Shown one piece after another: positions 6,610 to 9,549 of a DNA stretch of 9,549 bases (position 1 is its first letter; every line of letters starts with the position of its first letter). Under the pieces are notes generated by a model, which saw nothing but the letters and a program-made list of their open reading frames with translations, was not told where the DNA came from and made no database searches. Origin of the DNA: an uncultured Arsenicibacter sp. (GTDB taxonomy: Bacteria > Bacteroidota > Bacteroidia > Cytophagales > Spirosomataceae); the NCBI RefSeq assembly GCF_945952095.1, contig NZ_CAMFHL010000275.1:1-9549 (forward strand), written 5' to 3'. Made by a program: the position numbers and the translations under genes.

Positions 6610-6727
6610 AAAGAGTGAAAGAGCGGAAGAGTGAAAGAGTGACGGGTGTAAAGAGCGGCCTGCCGCAGCGGTGAAAGCCGGGCCGCTCGAAAACCACGAA
6701 GCGATTAATTTCGCTCTTTCACTCTTT
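6610..6727. repeat. 16-bp perfect inverted repeat (GAGTGAAAGAG family) in the rhamnosidase leader
   Basis: AAAGAGTGAAAGAGCG at 6610-6625 is the exact reverse complement of CGCTCTTTCACTCTTT at 6712-6727. A further direct copy of GAGTGAAAGAG lies at 6629-6639 (the other is at 6613-6623). The left copy sits only 10 bases from the rhamnosidase ATG. The right arm shares four bases with the larger inverted repeat at 6649-6752 and the two repeats interleave, so both cannot form as simple nested stems. Confidence 0.85.
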
Positions 6728-6752
6728 CGCCGCTGCGGCGGGCCGCTCTTTA
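6649..6752. repeat. 29-bp near-perfect inverted repeat between haem-lipoprotein and rhamnosidase genes
   Basis: Arms 6649-6677 and 6724-6752 are reverse complements at 27 of 29 positions; both differences are T against G. The right arm includes the stop codon of the haem-lipoprotein gene (6750-6752). A third copy of the arm's end, CGGGCCGCTC, lies in the loop at 6679-6688 and can pair with 6653-6660 instead. In minus-strand RNA this would form a very stable G/C-rich hairpin just after the upstream gene. There is no T-run, so it is not a standard terminator; it could set relative expression or mRNA stability, or be a dispersed repeat insertion. Confidence 0.85.
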
Positions 6753-9035
6753 TTTCAGTATGTTTTTCTCCAGTTCGTCGATGGTCCAGGCCTCGCGGGT
6801 GGAGGCGTAGGCGTCGCGGATTTTTTTGACTTCGTCCGGCTGAACAACCGCCGACTGACGCCCTTTCACCGCCCGCGCTGATGTACCGACAAATTCATAC
6901 CGGATATAGCTCAGTACCGAGGCAATCCATTCGTCGGAGTTGTCTTTCATCGATGCCATTTCGCTCGGATAGGTTTTTCCCTCAATCGGGCCTTTCAGTC
7001 CGTGCAGTAAAATCCGGATCGCAAAATCGCGGTCGTGGTTAACGTGTTTCGCGCCTTTCAGTGCCGGTGCGGCGTTGGTTGGCAGGCCCATGCCATCGCC
7101 ACCGTGGCAGGGTGAACACATCCCTTTGTAAATTTCACTGCCGGCAAGAATCAGCTTGCGTTCCGGTGCGGAGAAACTGCCGAGTTTCATGCCATACTTT
7201 TTAGCATCTTCGTTGCGGTCAAGGCTCAGCCGCACGCGTTTCAGCATCTCGTTGTCCGGATTTTTGGCCAGCAACTCCTGTGAAATCTGCTGCGCCTGGG
7301 GGTGTTTATTAACGCCGAGCGACAGCAGCACCTGCGTTTTGACATCGAAATTCGGGTCTTCGGCCAGCTTGCCAACGCGGGCGATCATGTCCGCATCCTG
7401 TTGCCGTAAAAACCGTTCGCTGATCCAGATAGCTGCTTTCCGGACTTGCGGGTCGGTGTCCAACAAGGCAGTGGTCAGCACAGACTTATTAACTGCATCC
7501 AGACCTTCGAGTGTCCAGAGGGCATGCAGGCGACCGAGTGCTATAGCGTGTTGACGGCCGGTTGCCATTGCTTCCAGTGCAGGCACTACCGTTTTATCAC
7601 CCAAAAGAATAATCTGCTTCTGGGCATTATCCCGCCACCAGCCGTTGGGATGGTCGAGGTAGTTAATCAGATCAGCCGCCGGAACATCGAGCATGTGTGG
7701 TTTCGGGCCGGGCGTAAAGTCATCGTGTACCAGCCGCCAGATCCGGCCCCGCTGGTTGACTTTCGCAATGTCGAAATAGTCGATTTTACCCCGCAGAAAC
7801 GTTCCTTTTCGTGTCCAGTTCGATTCCTGAATAATGCCGCGGTTCATGTCAATGATGTATAACAAGCCGTCCGGGCCGGTATAGGTATTTACCGGCCGGA
7901 AGAAGAAATCCGTACTGGCAATGAACTCCTTATGCTGATATACATTTTCCAGATGCGTCTTGCCGGCACGGTTCACGACCTTTGCCCGCCGGATTATCCG
8001 GGCAACCGGCTCGTTAATGAAGTAATCGCCGACGAGGTCGGCCGGAAGCCGGTCGCCGCGGAAAATCGACTGACCGTTGCCGGAGGTAAAGTGGTTCAGC
8101 GTGCTGTCGGGACGTAGACGGGGCGGCCCACCCTGCACCTCCGGGTTCGAAATGCGGGACCATACGGGGCTAAACGTGGCTTCGTCGTAGGCATCGGAAA
8201 ACTCCAGCGCCCCGTATTTCGGATTGATCTGGAAGCCGCTGCCGGCATTTTCGCCGCCCCCGCGACTGTAGAACAACCGGCCATAATTGTCGTAGGTCAG
8301 CCCCCACTGCCCGTTCGAGCCGCTGTGCAGCGAATCAGGCACCAGTTTGCCGTTGGTGTAGCGGAACCGGATCGGGTCTACGGTCTGGTAGATGTAATTA
8401 TCGATGTTCCAGACGAGGCCGCTGCGCTGGTGTTCGAGATTACCCGGTGCCACTTTTCCGAAGATATACACCGGCCGCTTTTCATCGGCCGTGCCGTCGC
8501 CGTTGGTATCGCGGTAGCTGTAAATGTCGTAGGTATCGGTTTCGTTGACCAGCAGTTCATGGTTCACGCACAGCAGCATCCGCGGCAGCACCATGTCTTT
8601 AATAAACACCGAACTCTTGTCCATTTTACCGTCGTTGTTGGTGTCTTCCAGCAACATAACCCGACTTTTGGCCTCTTTGGTACCGGTACCGTCGGCGTCC
8701 TGCGTATAGGTTTCCATCTGCGCCACATACATGCGGGCGTTACCGTCCCATGCAATGGCGACCGGCTCGGTTATCATCGGCTCGCTGGCAACCAGCTCCA
8801 TGTGGTAGCCGGGGGGCAGCACAAACGCCTGCCGGCTTTGCTCCGGTGTCAGCGGAACGGTCGAAAACGGCGCCAGCGGCAGGGCTTCATCCTTATCGGC
8901 CTGCCGTGCCACTGATGTAGTCTCTGTTTTTGTTGTGGTTGTCGTCGTACTGACGGTTGTTGTGGTTTGCACCTTACAGGCGTAAATCAGTGCTGTCAGG
9001 CCGGATGCATAGAGGAAGAGGTACCTTGATTTCAT
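6750..9035 (-). CDS. PVC-type haem lipoprotein: Piru_Ver beta-propeller, HEAT-like repeats, C-terminal cytochrome c
   Basis: A 761-residue protein. The N-terminus is a lipoprotein signal (LTALIYAC, Cys20), followed by a threonine-rich linker (24-41). Residues about 66-440 match the 'membrane-bound dehydrogenase' (Piru_Ver_Nterm) propeller (FVLPPGYHMELVASEPMITEPVAIAWD...MYVAQM) and carry two EF-hand-like loops, DTNNDGKMD (131-139) and DTNGDGTADE (176-185), typical Ca-binding forms. Residues about 450-610 are HEAT-like helical repeats. Residues about 625-715 form a cytochrome c domain with CSPCH at 640-644 for covalent haem; Met693 or Met696 is the likely second ligand. This architecture is abundant in Planctomycetes and Verrucomicrobia, often near sulfatases, and occurs in Cytophagales. 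It is thought to oxidise sugars or alcohols and pass electrons on, but substrate and cofactor are unproven. It probably sits in the periplasm or outer membrane. Neighbouring rhamnosidase and sulfatase genes suggest it acts on the same glycan. Confidence 0.88.
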   Translation of the reverse strand: MKSRYLFLYASGLTALIYACKVQTTTTVSTTTTTTKTETTSVARQADKDEALPLAPFSTVPLTPEQSRQAFVLPPGYHMELVASEPMITEPVAIAWDGNARMYVAQMETYTQDADGTGTKEAKSRVMLLEDTNNDGKMDKSSVFIKDMVLPRMLLCVNHELLVNETDTYDIYSYRDTNGDGTADEKRPVYIFGKVAPGNLEHQRSGLVWNIDNYIYQTVDPIRFRYTNGKLVPDSLHSGSNGQWGLTYDNYGRLFYSRGGGENAGSGFQINPKYGALEFSDAYDEATFSPVWSRISNPEVQGGPPRLRPDSTLNHFTSGNGQSIFRGDRLPADLVGDYFINEPVARIIRRAKVVNRAGKTHLENVYQHKEFIASTDFFFRPVNTYTGPDGLLYIIDMNRGIIQESNWTRKGTFLRGKIDYFDIAKVNQRGRIWRLVHDDFTPGPKPHMLDVPAADLINYLDHPNGWWRDNAQKQIILLGDKTVVPALEAMATGRQHAIALGRLHALWTLEGLDAVNKSVLTTALLDTDPQVRKAAIWISERFLRQQDADMIARVGKLAEDPNFDVKTQVLLSLGVNKHPQAQQISQELLAKNPDNEMLKRVRLSLDRNEDAKKYGMKLGSFSAPERKLILAGSEIYKGMCSPCHGGDGMGLPTNAAPALKGAKHVNHDRDFAIRILLHGLKGPIEGKTYPSEMASMKDNSDEWIASVLSYIRYEFVGTSARAVKGRQSAVVQPDEVKKIRDAYASTREAWTIDELEKNILK

Positions 9036-9083
9036 GAAAGCGTCGTTGTGTCGGGTTTAGGATCAGCCGGTTAAAGGACCGGT

Positions 9084-9549
9084 TTAAGGAGTCGGGGTTA
9101 TGCTAAGCAAAGGCTTCGACAGGTCCCGGTCTACCGGTATTTCATAGCTAATCTTTATCAGGTTGGTGTAGGGTTCGGCAAGGGCATAATCTTCCTGACC
9201 GGCTTTTGCATCCACTCGTTCCTTACTGATCAGTTTAAGGTCAGTCTGCACCCCAAGCCGGATTGTCGGGAATGACCACTGATCGCCTGAAAATGAATCG
9301 GTTGTTGCCTCCGGATCATAGACAAGCAGATCTAGGCGGCGTGCCTGCGTATCCCCCTGGAAAATCTGCATGGCCGTCTGGTTGACTGCCACATTGGTCA
9401 TTCCATCACCAGGCACAATGAGCCAGCCGGTTTTCCCGTTTTTTGCCTTCCAGTGGATTGTGCCGGTTTTAATCTGATCCCATTTCCGGCGCATACCCGA
9501 TACGCCCCCCATCATCCAGTCATGGTTAATCATGGCCGTTACGCGTTTG
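9084..9549 (-). CDS. C-terminal part of an unrecognised protein, open at the right window edge
   Basis: The frame is open from the window edge to the TAA at 9084-9086, giving about 155 residues. An ATG at 9533 (MINHDWMMGGVSGM) exists, but the frame continues upstream without a stop (KRVTA), and that ATG gives no signal peptide, so it is most likely internal. The sequence is soluble and strand-rich, with tryptophans and glycines (GTIHWKAKNGKTGWLIVPGD, then WSFPTIRLGVQTDLKLIS) and no membrane segment or anchor. It ends in a proline/threonine tail (SITPTP). I do not recognise the family. The look and the neighbours would suit the C-terminal beta domain of a large carbohydrate-active or other secreted protein, but that is a guess. 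It lies 48 bp upstream of the haem-lipoprotein gene in the same direction, so it is probably the preceding operon gene. A weak 5-bp hairpin (9067-9082) follows its stop. Confidence 0.75.
   Translation of the reverse strand, partial: KRVTAMINHDWMMGGVSGMRRKWDQIKTGTIHWKAKNGKTGWLIVPGDGMTNVAVNQTAMQIFQGDTQARRLDLLVYDPEATTDSFSGDQWSFPTIRLGVQTDLKLISKERVDAKAGQEDYALAEPYTNLIKISYEIPVDRDLSKPLLSITPTP

Noticed and set aside
6610..6752. CRISPR or tandem array in the repeat-rich gap
   Set aside because: The units are inverted and irregular, with no equal-length unique spacers and no cas genes.
8675..8695. Palindrome GGTACCGGTACC inside the haem-lipoprotein gene
   Set aside because: It is explained by the codons for a Gly-Thr-Gly-Thr loop; there is no flanking structure suggesting a site.
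8325..8915. Plus-strand open frame of 196 codons
   Set aside because: It is antisense to the conserved propeller part of the haem-lipoprotein gene and reads as low-complexity V/G/H-rich sequence with no domain; the minus-strand gene explains the open frame.

Overview
The window looks like chromosomal DNA of a member of the Bacteroidota, most likely an aerobic Cytophagales (Spirosoma-like) bacterium. The reasons are the extracytoplasmic glycan-degradation genes, an NHL-repeat secreted protein of the 'GTTVAGGNG' type, a small outer-membrane barrel beginning 'NTLYAEGFGSGGIYSLNYERL', a remnant of the 'HLPD.PSA...MNA.LLQK.EELTL' tail family, and starts without Shine-Dalgarno sequences but with A/T-rich leaders. 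This placement is by family resemblance only. All complete genes are on the minus strand.

Right part (9549 down to 2766): an apparent co-directional cluster. In transcription order it holds the 3' part of an unrecognised protein that runs off the right edge; a lipoprotein with a Piru_Ver/PVC-type beta-propeller, HEAT-like repeats and a C-terminal c-type haem domain (6750-9035); a compact GH78-type alpha-L-rhamnosidase (4333-6600); and an S1 formylglycine sulfatase (2766-4292). Gaps are 48, 149 and 40 bp. All three complete proteins carry export signals, so they plausibly act together outside the cytoplasm on a rhamnose-containing, possibly sulfated glycan, with the haem protein perhaps oxidising a released sugar or alcohol. 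The 149-bp gap is a nest of interleaved inverted repeats.

Middle part (1560-2765): a small outer-membrane barrel gene (2171-2686) followed on its strand by a hairpin and a good intrinsic terminator. Next comes a gene-free stretch with five same-direction GTKGACA heptamers, and then a 66-codon start-less remnant of a Bacteroidota surface/tail-type protein (1624-1824).

Left part (1-1559): a secreted protein with six NHL-like beta-propeller blades repeating at exactly 53 residues and a C-terminal Ig/PKD-like domain. It faces, tail to tail, the apparently frame-broken 3' end of a plus-strand gene (ending at 112), whose stop codon is followed by a 24-bp perfect hairpin plus T-run.

I saw no tRNA, rRNA, CRISPR array, transposase or integrase. 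The best candidates for something undescribed are the interleaved RNA/repeat structure at 6610-6752, the redox-plus-rhamnosidase-plus-sulfatase arrangement, the unrecognised protein at the right edge, and the GTKGACA cluster at 1856-2058.
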